A stretch of DNA of 64,000 nt from positions 219,990-283,989 of the forward strand of contig JAJPKA010000017.1 in the NCBI GenBank assembly GCA_021323945.1, in the 5' to 3' direction. Both the position numbers and the translations under genes were made by a program. Source of the DNA: Pseudomonadota bacterium (GTDB lineage: Bacteria > Desulfobacterota > Binatia > Binatales > Binataceae). Position 1 is the stretch's first letter, and every line of letters starts with the position of its first letter. Positions 27,615 through 36,757 of the stretch are shown in pieces. The notes under the pieces were generated by a model. It saw nothing but the letters and a program-made list of their open reading frames with translations. It did not search any database and had not been told where the DNA came from.

Positions 27615-29241
27615 AGCGCGGCTCGGTGAACTCAAACTGCCGGAACTACGCTATGACCTCGAAGCGCGGCGGGAACTGGTCGTGACCCTCAACCGTCGCT
27701 CGCAACCGCGGCTCATTCCGTATGGCGAGGATTTTTTGGTCGAAAAACTGCCCGCGGGTACGCGAGTAATCTACCCGCCACCCCCGCTCGAGGCCTTGCC
27801 CGACCCCGACATGGCGATTCGGTACGCGCTGCTGCGCCCGCTGAATGCTGACCCGCTGTTTGCGCAGTTGAACCCCAATCTGCGAGTAACGATTGCAATC
27901 GACGATATCAGCTTGCCATTGCCGCCGATGCGCCGCCCCGATATACGCGAGCGACTGCTGAACGCAGTGTTGCAGACACTGGCAGATTATGGGGTTGACG
28001 ACGTTCACCTGATTATTGCCACTTCACTGCACCGGCGCATGACCGAGAGCGAGATCCGCAGGATGGTGGGTGAGCGTGCGTTCAAGCAATTCTGGCCCGA
28101 GCGGCTGTACAACTTTGATGCGGAGAACCGCAGTGAGCTGGTGATGCTCGGGAAGACCGAGATGGGGGAAGAAGTCTGGTTATCTCGCCGTGCGGCCGAA
28201 TCCGACCTTTTGATTTACCTCAACATCAATCTGGTTCCCATGGATGGTGGACACAAGTCGGTCGCAGTTGGACTGGCTCCCTACCAAAGCCTGCGTCACC
28301 ACCATAATCCGTCCACGCTACGCCGCTCTCATTCCTACATGGATCCGCGCAACTCGGCCCTGCATCATTCGGCCGATCGCATTGGCAGGTTGATTAACCG
28401 ACAGTTGAACGTGTTTTCCATCGAAACCGCAATCAACACCCGGATGTACGGGCCGATGCTCGACTTCCTGCACAAGAATGAAGACCGCTTCACTGACTGG
28501 GATCGATGGCGGCTCAAGGGCTTCCGCTGGACGGTCGGCGCAATGTCCCGCGAATTACGCCGCGAGGCGCTTTATCGATATGCGGCACCCTATGGAATGA
28601 CGGGGGTATGGGCAGGTGAAACTGAAACTGTCCATCAGCACGCCCTGGCTCGTGTCTTTCAGCAATACGCAGTGCCAGTCAAAGGACAGTCGGACATCTT
28701 GATTGTGGGCGTCCCCTACATCTGTCCGTACAACGTTAATTCGATCATGAATCCGGTGCTGGTGCAGTGCACGGGACTTGGCTACCTGTTCAACATGTTC
28801 CGCAACAAACCTCTGGTGAAGCCCGGTGGCACGATGATTATCTGCCACCCACTACGCGATGAGTTTCATCCCGAGCATCATCCGAGCTACATCGAATTCT
28901 TCCATCGCTGTCTAAGTGAAACGACCGACTCACTCGAGCTCGAGAAGAGGTTTGAGGCCGAATTCGCACGCAATCCCACCTACATCCACATGTACCGCTA
29001 CGGTCATGCCTACCATGGGGTCCATCCGTTCTACATGTGGTATTGGGGCGAGCCCGGGCGGCAACATTGCGCCCGAGTGATCGCTGCGGGTTGCGAAGAG
29101 CCCGAGGTTGCCAAGCGGCTCGGTTGGGAGGCAGCGGATACGTTGGACGAGGCCATTGCGATGGCAGCCTCGCCCTATGGACGTTCGGCCACAATAACTT
29201 ATCTCCATTTACCGCCTTTGGTCATCGCCGATGTCGAATGA
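27601..29241 (+). CDS. LarA-like (DUF2088) N-terminal-domain protein
   Basis: 546 residues, longer than classical lactate racemase (about 420). The first half resembles the LarA N-terminal DUF2088 domain: a RVTIAIDDISLPLPPMR segment around residues 100-115, then VHLIIATSLHRRM, and a later LNINLVPMDGGHKSVAVG. The LarA nickel-pincer Lys/His set cannot be assigned with certainty. The gene overlaps the HAD gene by 14 bases and the following giant gene by 11 bases, which is strong evidence for one functional unit. Its reaction in this pathway is unknown. Confidence 0.8.
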   Translation: MARPEARLGELKLPELRYDLEARRELVVTLNRRSQPRLIPYGEDFLVEKLPAGTRVIYPPPPLEALPDPDMAIRYALLRPLNADPLFAQLNPNLRVTIAIDDISLPLPPMRRPDIRERLLNAVLQTLADYGVDDVHLIIATSLHRRMTESEIRRMVGERAFKQFWPERLYNFDAENRSELVMLGKTEMGEEVWLSRRAAESDLLIYLNINLVPMDGGHKSVAVGLAPYQSLRHHHNPSTLRRSHSYMDPRNSALHHSADRIGRLINRQLNVFSIETAINTRMYGPMLDFLHKNEDRFTDWDRWRLKGFRWTVGAMSRELRREALYRYAAPYGMTGVWAGETETVHQHALARVFQQYAVPVKGQSDILIVGVPYICPYNVNSIMNPVLVQCTGLGYLFNMFRNKPLVKPGGTMIICHPLRDEFHPEHHPSYIEFFHRCLSETTDSLELEKRFEAEFARNPTYIHMYRYGHAYHGVHPFYMWYWGEPGRQHCARVIAAGCEEPEVAKRLGWEAADTLDEAIAMAASPYGRSATITYLHLPPLVIADVE

Positions 29242-32200
29242 TCATCCAGCTCATCCTTCTGTTGCGTCGACTCCGGGCCCGCTGCCGCCACTGGCGGAGG
29301 TTTTAAGCGGAAGAAACGTGCTGCTCACCGGTGCGACCGGTTTTCTGGGCAAGGTCATACTTTACCTGCTCCTGCGCCGACACCCGGAAATCAACTGCAT
29401 CTACCTGCTAATCCGGGGAGACAGCAAGTCGAGTTTAAACCGCTTCAGGCGTGAGGTTCTTGATTCGCCGGTAATGGGCCCTTTGCGCGAGTATCTGAAC
29501 GGCGGGTTCGAACGTTATGTGGAAGAACGTGTCACGGTACTGGCGGGCGACATTACGACGCCAGGCCTAATCGGTAAGGACGCCGTGCTGCACAGCAAGC
29601 CCGACGTCGTTATTCACTGCGCGGGCCTGGTAAACTTCGAGGCGTCGCTGGAAAAGGCGCTTAACATTAATGTAATTGGCGTCAAGAACGTAATCGACTT
29701 CTGCCGCAAACGAGGCGCTGCACTTATTCACGTTTCGACCTGCTACGTTGCTGGTGCCGCCGATGGTCATCGATTCGAAGATGAGCTGCCGGTTGACTGG
29801 TGCCCCGGCGGCGAATCCAAATTCAGTGTGCAATGTGAGATTAAAGACGCCTTGGCGACTTGCGAACGGGTAGAGGCTGAATCTCGCGACCGCCTGCGAA
29901 ACTTATCCGCGAGCGACGTCGAGGACAATAGTGCTGAATTGGCGGACGATACCCGCCGCAAACAATGGATTGAGGAACAGCTCAAAGAGCGCGGTCGTGA
30001 GCGGGCGCGGCGATGGGGCTGGCCCAATACATATAGCTATAGCAAAAGCCTGGGCGAACAATTGGTGCTCGGCGCGCGTGATCTCACCGCTACCGTGGTC
30101 CGTCCATCGGTCATCGAGAGTGCGCTCAAGGATCCTTTCCCAGGCTGGAACCAGGGGGCCAACACCAGCGCGCCGCTGACTTACCTATCCGGTCGCGGTT
30201 ACCGGTTTTATCCGGCACGCCCTAATCTGGTTCTGGATGTTATCCCTGTCGATCTCGTGGCCAATGCCATCATTCCGATAATGGGGGCATTGCTGTTGGG
30301 GCGTCACCAGCAGATTTATCAGCTCTGTACTTCTGATGTGAATCCGCTGCCAATGCGCCGGCTGGTCGAACTAACGGCTCTGAGTAATCGCCGAGAGCAT
30401 CGGCGCAACGACGGTCCGCTGGGAAAATTGGCACCCCACCTGGAGGCGGTGGTGGTGGGCCACAACACCTATGAGCTGGTAAGTCGGATCTTGCCAGCCC
30501 TCCTGCAACGGCTGGCTACCCTGGTGCAGGTCGTCGCTGCGGATCGGGCCCTGGTCCGCAAACTCGACCAGAGTATTGCGCGCATTTGTCAAAGCACAGA
30601 ATTGGCGCGCTCGCTGATCGAAGTTTATCGACCGTACATTCAGGAGCTGGCTTATACCTTCCATGGTCGCAACATTCGGGACTTATACTCGGCGCTGAAC
30701 CCTGCCGACGTCGCGCAACATCCCTACGAGCCTGAGAAGATCGACTGGAATGACTACTGGATTAATGTTCATTTGCCCGGCCTTAGGCGTCACGTTTTTC
30801 CCCAGCTCGACCTGCATACGCGCGGACGAACACGGCCGCTGCTGCGGCACAAGACCCTAATTGAGCTGATAGAGCGAGCAGCGGAACGCTTCGAATCCAA
30901 ACCGGCACTCGAGGTTCGCAAGCCTTCGGGTCAGCGCAGTTCGCTCTCCTACAGGGAACTGCGCGACGGAGCGCGTCGCGCCGGTTTGTTACTTGCCAGC
31001 CGGGGCATCGAGGCCGGCGACCGGGTGCTGCTGATAGCCGAGAATTCCCCGGACTGGGTAGTGGCCTACTTTGCCATCATCTATGCCGGTGCCGTTGCGG
31101 TTCCCCTCGACCATCTGATTTCCGGCGAAGAGCTTGCAGCAATTTGTCGCATCGCTGAACCGCGGGCTGCCCTGATGTCGACAGCCTGCCTGCAGCGGCT
31201 GGACCACATTCTGCAGACGAACTGGCCCGAGCTGCTTCGACTGGAACTGGGTGAACTCGGCCGGCCATTTCTGCTGCGGGGCAAAGCGCAGGCGGCGGTA
31301 AACGTCCAGCGCAAAACGCTCGCCTCAATCGTTTTCACTTCCGGGACCACGGGAACGCCCAAAGGCGTAATGCTGACGCATGGCAACTTCACTGCGGAGG
31401 TAATGATGCTCGGGCGCGTTTTTGCGCTCGACACCAACGACGTTGTCTTATCGCTGTTGCCACTTCATCACACCTTTGAGTTTACCTGCGGGATGTTGTT
31501 ACCGTTGGCGAGCGGAGCACGCATCGTTTATCCGCTCGGGGTCGACGCTTCAAACCTTGCACGCACGCTGGCCGACGTGCGACCGACTGCGCTCATCGGG
31601 GTTCCCGCCCTCTGGGAGGCGATTCATCGGCGCATCCTTGACCAGGTCGAAGCCGGGGGTCCGTTTTATATGGCGGCGTTTGACCGACTTCGAGATTTAA
31701 ACCGGCGTCTCGACAGCGACTATCATGTCAACCTGGGTCATCTCATTTTTCGACCGGCGCACGCCGCCCTCGGGGGCCGACTCAAATTGGCAGTCAGCGG
31801 CGGAGCGGCGCTGCCCCCGCGTGTGGCGCAGTTCTTTAATGATATCGGGATCAAATTGCTCGAGGGTTATGGTCTGACCGAATCAGCGCCGGTCCTCAGC
31901 GTTGCGCGGCCGGAGGAACCTCTGGTGTGCGGCTCCGTGGGCAAGCCGCTGGCCGGAATCGAAGTGAAGCTGGAAACCGCACCCGGTGAGGAAGTTGGCG
32001 AGATAGTGGTGCGTGGCCCCAATATCATGAGCGGTTACTTCCGCAACCCCGCCGCAACCGAGGCCGTGCTGAAGGAGGGCTGGCTTCACACAGGAGATCT
32101 GGGGCGTTTCGACCAGGATGGTCGACTTTATATCGTGGGCCGGGCCAAGGACGTCATCGTGGACTCCGGCGGCAACAACATTTACATCGACGAGCTGGAG

Positions 32201-33553
32201 GAGATTTATGGCCGTTCGCCGTTAGTCAAGGAAATCGCGGTTGTCGGGCTAAAGATTGGGCAGGGAGAACAAGTCGCAGCCTTGGTGGTGCCAGCCTATG
32301 CACGCGGAGAAAGTCGCCGAGCAGTCGAAGACCGGGTGCGCGAACACTTCGAGCAGACAGCCAAGGGGCTCAGTCCGCATAAGCGAATCAAGATTTTGCG
32401 GTTCGTCGACTCCGAGTTACCGCGAACGCGGACACGAAAGATTAAGCGGGCTGAGGTCGCGGCGATTCTGGAGCGTATGCTGGAAAGCCATATGGCTGAG
32501 GCCACCGCGGTGGGGACTGAAGTTGAGCCCTGGCTCGTGCATGCGCTGGCCCAGGTAGCCGGCGATGCTGGGTCGATCTCTCCAGGGACTCGATTAATCG
32601 AAGACCTCGGCCTCGATTCTTTGGCTTTGGCGGAGCTGAGCGAGCAGATCGCGGTACGATCGGGCCGCGAACTAAGCGCGGAACAGTTGTCAAATCTCCG
32701 TACCGTTCAGGATCTTCAACGTGCGATCAGCGATGGCCGCGATCGGCCCCGCCTGCCATCGTACGCCCAGCTGGCGCGCCCATATGTAGTCGAACTGCCG
32801 GGCCCATTAAGGCGGCTGGGCCAGTTGGCCACTCATCGTTCGATGGAAGCGTTGTTCGCGACCATGTTGAAACCGCAGATCTTGGGCCGCGGCAACGTGC
32901 CGACCAATCGCAACGTACTCGTCGTGGCCAATCATGCGAGTCACGTGGATTTTGGCTTAATTAGCTATGCCCTGGGTGTGATGGGGCGTGAGCTGGTAGT
33001 GCTGGCCGCCAAGGACTACTTCTTCAACAATGCCATCCGCCGTTTTCTGGCCACCAATTTCACTCGACTCATCCCGTTCGATCGCGAGCGCGCCCAGTTG
33101 GAGTCGCTCGATCAAGCGATGGCCGAGCTTGCAGCGGGACGCAGCGTACTGATGTTTCCGGAGGGAACCAGGTCGGTCGACGGCTCGATTCAGGAATTCA
33201 AAAGCGGGGTAGGGTATCTGGCGCTTAATAGCGGTTACGACGTCCTCCCGGTCAGGCTCAGTGGAACCCACGCGGTATTGGGCAAAGGAAGTTTGATACC
33301 GCAGCGGGCACCGGTGGAAGTCCGCATCGGCGCGCCCATCTCGAACGCAGCACTACGCTCAGTCGTACAGAACACCGAAGGCGCCGGTGCTTATCGCCAG
33401 ATTGCCGATTATCTCCGAGCAACGGTCATCGCATTGGGGCAGCCTGGGCCGCGCGTAGCCAGTCTCAATCAAGGCTCGGCGGAATCCAGTGTCAGCAGCA
33501 CGGAGCGAGACTCGCATGACAAAGTCGACGCAAGGCGGCGGCGCGCACCCTGA
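29231..33553 (+). CDS. ElbD-like multidomain enzyme: fatty acyl reductase, AMP ligase, ACP, PlsC acyltransferase
   Basis: A 1440-residue fusion. About 25-520: fatty-acyl-CoA reductase/male-sterility domain with NAD(P) site TGATGFLGK (near 33-41) and active-site YSYSK near 268. About 540-1080: AMP-forming acyl ligase with FTSGTTGTPKG near 701 and GYGLTES near 879. About 1095-1175: acyl carrier domain with phosphopantetheine Ser in DLGLDSLAL near 1130. About 1200-1400: PlsC-type acyltransferase with NHASHVD near 1234 and FPEGTRS near 1310. As I recall, the myxobacterial ether-lipid enzyme ElbD combines such domains. The likely logic is fatty acid activation, loading onto ACP, reduction to an alcohol, and acyl transfer to a glycerol lipid. 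Homology is from my reading only. Confidence 0.87.
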   Translation: MSNDHPAHPSVASTPGPLPPLAEVLSGRNVLLTGATGFLGKVILYLLLRRHPEINCIYLLIRGDSKSSLNRFRREVLDSPVMGPLREYLNGGFERYVEERVTVLAGDITTPGLIGKDAVLHSKPDVVIHCAGLVNFEASLEKALNINVIGVKNVIDFCRKRGAALIHVSTCYVAGAADGHRFEDELPVDWCPGGESKFSVQCEIKDALATCERVEAESRDRLRNLSASDVEDNSAELADDTRRKQWIEEQLKERGRERARRWGWPNTYSYSKSLGEQLVLGARDLTATVVRPSVIESALKDPFPGWNQGANTSAPLTYLSGRGYRFYPARPNLVLDVIPVDLVANAIIPIMGALLLGRHQQIYQLCTSDVNPLPMRRLVELTALSNRREHRRNDGPLGKLAPHLEAVVVGHNTYELVSRILPALLQRLATLVQVVAADRALVRKLDQSIARICQSTELARSLIEVYRPYIQELAYTFHGRNIRDLYSALNPADVAQHPYEPEKIDWNDYWINVHLPGLRRHVFPQLDLHTRGRTRPLLRHKTLIELIERAAERFESKPALEVRKPSGQRSSLSYRELRDGARRAGLLLASRGIEAGDRVLLIAENSPDWVVAYFAIIYAGAVAVPLDHLISGEELAAICRIAEPRAALMSTACLQRLDHILQTNWPELLRLELGELGRPFLLRGKAQAAVNVQRKTLASIVFTSGTTGTPKGVMLTHGNFTAEVMMLGRVFALDTNDVVLSLLPLHHTFEFTCGMLLPLASGARIVYPLGVDASNLARTLADVRPTALIGVPALWEAIHRRILDQVEAGGPFYMAAFDRLRDLNRRLDSDYHVNLGHLIFRPAHAALGGRLKLAVSGGAALPPRVAQFFNDIGIKLLEGYGLTESAPVLSVARPEEPLVCGSVGKPLAGIEVKLETAPGEEVGEIVVRGPNIMSGYFRNPAATEAVLKEGWLHTGDLGRFDQDGRLYIVGRAKDVIVDSGGNNIYIDELEEIYGRSPLVKEIAVVGLKIGQGEQVAALVVPAYARGESRRAVEDRVREHFEQTAKGLSPHKRIKILRFVDSELPRTRTRKIKRAEVAAILERMLESHMAEATAVGTEVEPWLVHALAQVAGDAGSISPGTRLIEDLGLDSLALAELSEQIAVRSGRELSAEQLSNLRTVQDLQRAISDGRDRPRLPSYAQLARPYVVELPGPLRRLGQLATHRSMEALFATMLKPQILGRGNVPTNRNVLVVANHASHVDFGLISYALGVMGRELVVLAAKDYFFNNAIRRFLATNFTRLIPFDRERAQLESLDQAMAELAAGRSVLMFPEGTRSVDGSIQEFKSGVGYLALNSGYDVLPVRLSGTHAVLGKGSLIPQRAPVEVRIGAPISNAALRSVVQNTEGAGAYRQIADYLRATVIALGQPGPRVASLNQGSAESSVSSTERDSHDKVDARRRRAP

Positions 33554-33618
33554 AAAGCACGTTTTCTCCCTCGATCAGCAACGAGTGCTGGGCGCGTACC
33601 ACGACACTCTCGTCGCGC

Positions 33619-33828
33619 TCAGCCGGGCCGATTTTGATTCCAACCGCTGTCGTGTTTATAAACCAGCCCCGCCGTCAGCAAACCAGCTCCAATGATCGCG
33701 GGTAAGACGACGACCAGAAAAGGTGGAACAGAACCTCTGGCCAGGAAGATGGCCATGGTGACGGCGACCGCGAGCAGCATTGCTCCGAAGATCGCGGCGA
33801 ATCCTGCCAGCTTGTTCTGATTGCTCAT
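33619..33828 (-). CDS. small two-helix membrane protein
   Basis: 69 residues with two hydrophobic helices (about 8-28 and 34-56), no recognised family. A strong AAGGAG lies 6 bases before the ATG, which makes it believable despite the size. It is convergent with the large ElbD-like gene (65 bp apart) and lies 266 bp beyond the hemB repeat array. Confidence 0.65.
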   Translation of the reverse strand: MSNQNKLAGFAAIFGAMLLAVAVTMAIFLARGSVPPFLVVVLPAIIGAGLLTAGLVYKHDSGWNQNRPG

Positions 33829-34094
33829 CTATCGCTCCTTCGAAAAGGCTTAATGGAGCGGGGGAGCAATACACGCGCCATTTGTAAGCTACAAGATAGC
33901 ATAGATTAGCTCATTGCTAATTAGATGCGCGTCAATTTTTGGTCACCCGCGACCAACAGTGCGGCGCTACACCGTTAATACTGTCAATGAAAGCACCTTT
34001 GGCAACGTCCGAAAGTCCGAGCCGAAGCTGTAGAAGCGTTCGGATTCAGACCTGTCAAGATCGCGGGCCGACGCACCCGACCAGCGCTTACGGT

Positions 34095-34186
34095 TTATGT
34101 TCCCTGTAGATGACGCGTTATGTTCCCTGTAGATGACGCGTTATGTTCCCTGTAGATGACGCGTTATGTTCCCTGTAGATGACGCG
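34095..34186. repeat. four perfect tandem copies of a 23-bp unit at the hemB 3' end
   Basis: Units at 34095-34117, 34118-34140, 34141-34163 and 34164-34186 are identical. On the minus strand each unit reads as the last codons of hemB plus its TAA stop (encoding RHLQGT then stop, with a leading partial codon). The unit at 34164-34186 is inside the gene and the other three lie after the stop. It looks like replication slippage or a tandem duplication of the gene tail. Confidence 0.97.
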
Positions 34187-35141
34187 CGACTTGAGTCGCG
34201 AAGTAGCTTAGAATCAGGTCGGCGCCAGCGCGCTTTATGGCTGTGAGAACTTCCATCGTCGCTCGCTCTTCATCCAACCAGCCGTTGATTCCCGCGGCGC
34301 GGATCATCGAGTATTCACCCGACACATTGTAGGCGGCCACTGGCACATTGAACTCCTGCTTGGCACGGTAGATCAGATCCAGGTAGGCCAACGCCGGTTT
34401 CACCATTACGATATCGGCCCCTTCCTCGAGGTCGAGCGCGATTTCGCGCATGGCCTCATCGCCGTTCGGCGGGTCCATCTGATACGAGCGCCGATCACCG
34501 AATCGGGGTGCGGATTCCGCCGCCTCGCGAAACGGGCCGTAAAATGCCGAGGCGAATTTGGCTGAATAGGCCAGGATGGGGATATGGCTGAAGTTTTCAG
34601 CGTCCAATGCGTTTCTGATCGCTGCCACCCGCCCATCCATCATGTCGGACGGGGCCACCATATCGGCGCCAGCTCGCACATGAGAGAGCGCTTCACGAAC
34701 CAGTAGTTCAAGCGTCGCATCATTGTCGACGTCATTCCCGGTGATCAGTCCGCAGTGGCCATGGTCGGTATATTCGCACAGACAGACATCGGTGATTACT
34801 ACCAGACCTGGCACATGTTCTTTGATTTCTCGGATCGCTGTCTGTACCGGGCCTTCAGCATCCCACGCGCTTGAACCACGGTGGTCCTTCTTTTCCGGAA
34901 TACCAAAAAGAATGATCGCTGGCACACCAACCGCATAGGTTTCCCGGGCAGCTCGCACCACTTCATCGGGCGACATCTGCGCCACCCCTGGCATTGCGCT
35001 CACGGGCTTGCTGATGCCACGCCCGGAACACACAAAGTAAGGTTGGATGAAATCATTGGGCGTGAGAATCGTTTCGCGCACCATGCGGCGCAGGGCTTCA
35101 GTGCGGCGGAGGCGCCGTAGCCGATTTGCCGGAAATCCCAT
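34164..35141 (-). CDS. hemB: porphobilinogen synthase (delta-aminolevulinate dehydratase)
   Basis: Joins two 5-aminolevulinates to make porphobilinogen. The 325 residues include the zinc-site cysteines Cys120, Cys122 and Cys130 in [13 protein letters not shown] (zinc type). The Schiff-base lysines are Lys195 (SAKFAS) and Lys248 (MVKPALAY), with KPALAYLD as the typical end of the active site. It is the last gene of the minus-strand set hemC, cobA-hemD, hemB, 56 bases after cobA-hemD. Its 3' end is duplicated in tandem (34095-34186), but the coding length is normal. Confidence 0.96.
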   Translation of the reverse strand: MGFPANRLRRLRRTEALRRMVRETILTPNDFIQPYFVCSGRGISKPVSAMPGVAQMSPDEVVRAARETYAVGVPAIILFGIPEKKDHRGSSAWDAEGPVQTAIREIKEHVPGLVVITDVCLCEYTDHGHCGLITGNDVDNDATLELLVREALSHVRAGADMVAPSDMMDGRVAAIRNALDAENFSHIPILAYSAKFASAFYGPFREAAESAPRFGDRRSYQMDPPNGDEAMREIALDLEEGADIVMVKPALAYLDLIYRAKQEFNVPVAAYNVSGEYSMIRAAGINGWLDEERATMEVLTAIKRAGADLILSYFATQVARHLQGT

Positions 35142-35197
35142 TTGAACTCACCGAAGGCTGGTCATCAACTCATCTTTCAGTCGTCAAGCTCGTTAGG

Positions 35198-36757
35198 CTA
35201 AGGGGATGGCGAGCGAAAATATTTTAAAATCGTAGCCAGCAGGCCGTCCACCGTATACTCGGGAGAACTAACGACCAGGTCGAAGCCGTGCGCGCGTGCG
35301 GTTGCTGCAGTGATTGGACCAATAGCCGCTGCTTTGACACCTTCAACCCGTTCGCCGACCATCGCGCAGAAATTCCTGACAGCGCTGGAGCTGGCAAAGG
35401 TAACCAGATCTATTGCCCGGTTTCGAACCAGCTGTCGCATTCGTTCTAAGTTAGCATTTCCTGGGATTACGGTCTTGTAAGCAGGTGCCACCAATACTTC
35501 TTTTGCCCCGTTGGCATAGAGTAGGCGGGGCAGGATTTCCCTGGCGACCTGGGCTCGCGGTATCAGGATTCGAGCCCCCGCGATGTTGCCCGGGCCTAGA
35601 GTCGCGGCCAGTGCTTCAGCGCGATATTCGTCCGGGCGAGCGGCAACTGTCAGCCCATAATCGACCAGCCTGGCCGCGGTCGCGGGACCGATTGCGGCGA
35701 TTCGCGCGCCGCTGGTCGCACGGATGTCAATTTTCAAGTTCCGCAAACGGTCAACGAAGGCGTCGACGCCGGTTGCGCTCGTGAAGATAATCCAGTCAAA
35801 GGACTGGATGCGGCCTATCGCGGCGTCGAGCTGTGCATAGCTGTCAGGAGGTTCGGTCGCGATCGTCGGAAATTCGATCGCCTCCGCACCCAAATGGCGC
35901 AGCCGAGTGGCAAATGCGGCCGCCTCCTTTGCGGCACGTGTTACCACGATACGTCGGCCGAAGAGAGGGAGGCGCTCCGCCCAACTCAGCCTTGGGCCCA
36001 AACCAGCGCACTGACCTACCACAACGACGAGAGGCGCGGTCAAGCCCGCATTTTCGACCTCATCCGACAAGGACCCCAGGGTGCCGATTACTGTTTTTTG
36101 AGCAGCGGTCGTACCCCATTGAATGGCGGCGCAGGGCGTTGTGGCTGGCAGGCCTCCTGCAGCTAAGCGCTCGAGATTGCGCCGCAAATGAGCACTGGCC
36201 ATCAGAATCACGAGCGTGCCACGTGCGCTGATGATCTGTGCCAGCTCCTCCCATTGAAAAGGTCCCGAGGTTTTTTCGTCGTCATGGTGGCCAGGTACAA
36301 AGGCCACTAACGAGCCATACTCACGATGAGTCAGCGGAATACCGGCGTACGCAGGCACTGCGATCGCGGAACTCACCCCGGGCACAACTTCGAACTCGAT
36401 GCCGGCTGCCGCCAAGGCCTCTGCTTCCTCACCGCCGCGACCAAAAACAAACGGGTCGCCTCCCTTCAGGCGCACAACCTGCTTGCCGGCGCGTGCGTGC
36501 TCAATCAGGATTTGATTTATCATCGGCTGGTCAAATTGCTTGGAGCCGCTTCCGACCTTGCCGACGAAAATGCGTTCGGCCCTGGCCGGAGCCATCTGCA
36601 CCAGGTCGGCACTCGCCAAATAGTCGTAGACGACCGTATCGGCCAACCGCAATATTTCGGCGCCGCGAACGGTGATCAGATCGGGAGCTCCAGGTCCAGC
36701 GCCGACCAGATAAACCTTGCCTGTCATGTTATTGACCGCCGAGGAGCTCGCCGGCAT
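35198..36757 (-). CDS. cobA-hemD: fused uroporphyrinogen-III methyltransferase and synthase (CobA-HemD)
   Basis: 519-residue two-domain protein. The first half (about 11-255) is a SUMT/CobA domain with KVYLVGAGPGAPDLIT, VRLKGGDPFVFGRGGEE and VVPGVSSAIAVPAYAGIPLTHR. The second (about 265-515) is a HemD uroporphyrinogen-III synthase domain with RRIVVTRAAKEA, DWIIFTSATGVDAF and VTFASSSAVRNF. The fusion makes both uroporphyrinogen III and its methylated product, feeding sirohaem and cobalamin. The start is GTG/ATG at 36757 (GGAG 4 bases upstream, overlapping hemC by 29 bases) or ATG at 36727. Such fusions are known in several phyla. Confidence 0.94.
   Translation of the reverse strand: MPASSSAVNNMTGKVYLVGAGPGAPDLITVRGAEILRLADTVVYDYLASADLVQMAPARAERIFVGKVGSGSKQFDQPMINQILIEHARAGKQVVRLKGGDPFVFGRGGEEAEALAAAGIEFEVVPGVSSAIAVPAYAGIPLTHREYGSLVAFVPGHHDDEKTSGPFQWEELAQIISARGTLVILMASAHLRRNLERLAAGGLPATTPCAAIQWGTTAAQKTVIGTLGSLSDEVENAGLTAPLVVVVGQCAGLGPRLSWAERLPLFGRRIVVTRAAKEAAAFATRLRHLGAEAIEFPTIATEPPDSYAQLDAAIGRIQSFDWIIFTSATGVDAFVDRLRNLKIDIRATSGARIAAIGPATAARLVDYGLTVAARPDEYRAEALAATLGPGNIAGARILIPRAQVAREILPRLLYANGAKEVLVAPAYKTVIPGNANLERMRQLVRNRAIDLVTFASSSAVRNFCAMVGERVEGVKAAAIGPITAATARAHGFDLVVSSPEYTVDGLLATILKYFRSPSP

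Noticed and set aside
33489-33695. A 68-codon frame at the end of the ElbD-like gene
   Set aside because: It begins inside the large gene and overlaps the small minus-strand gene; no domain or ribosome site.
34095-34186. CRISPR-like array
   Set aside because: The repeats are contiguous with no spacers and match the hemB 3' end.
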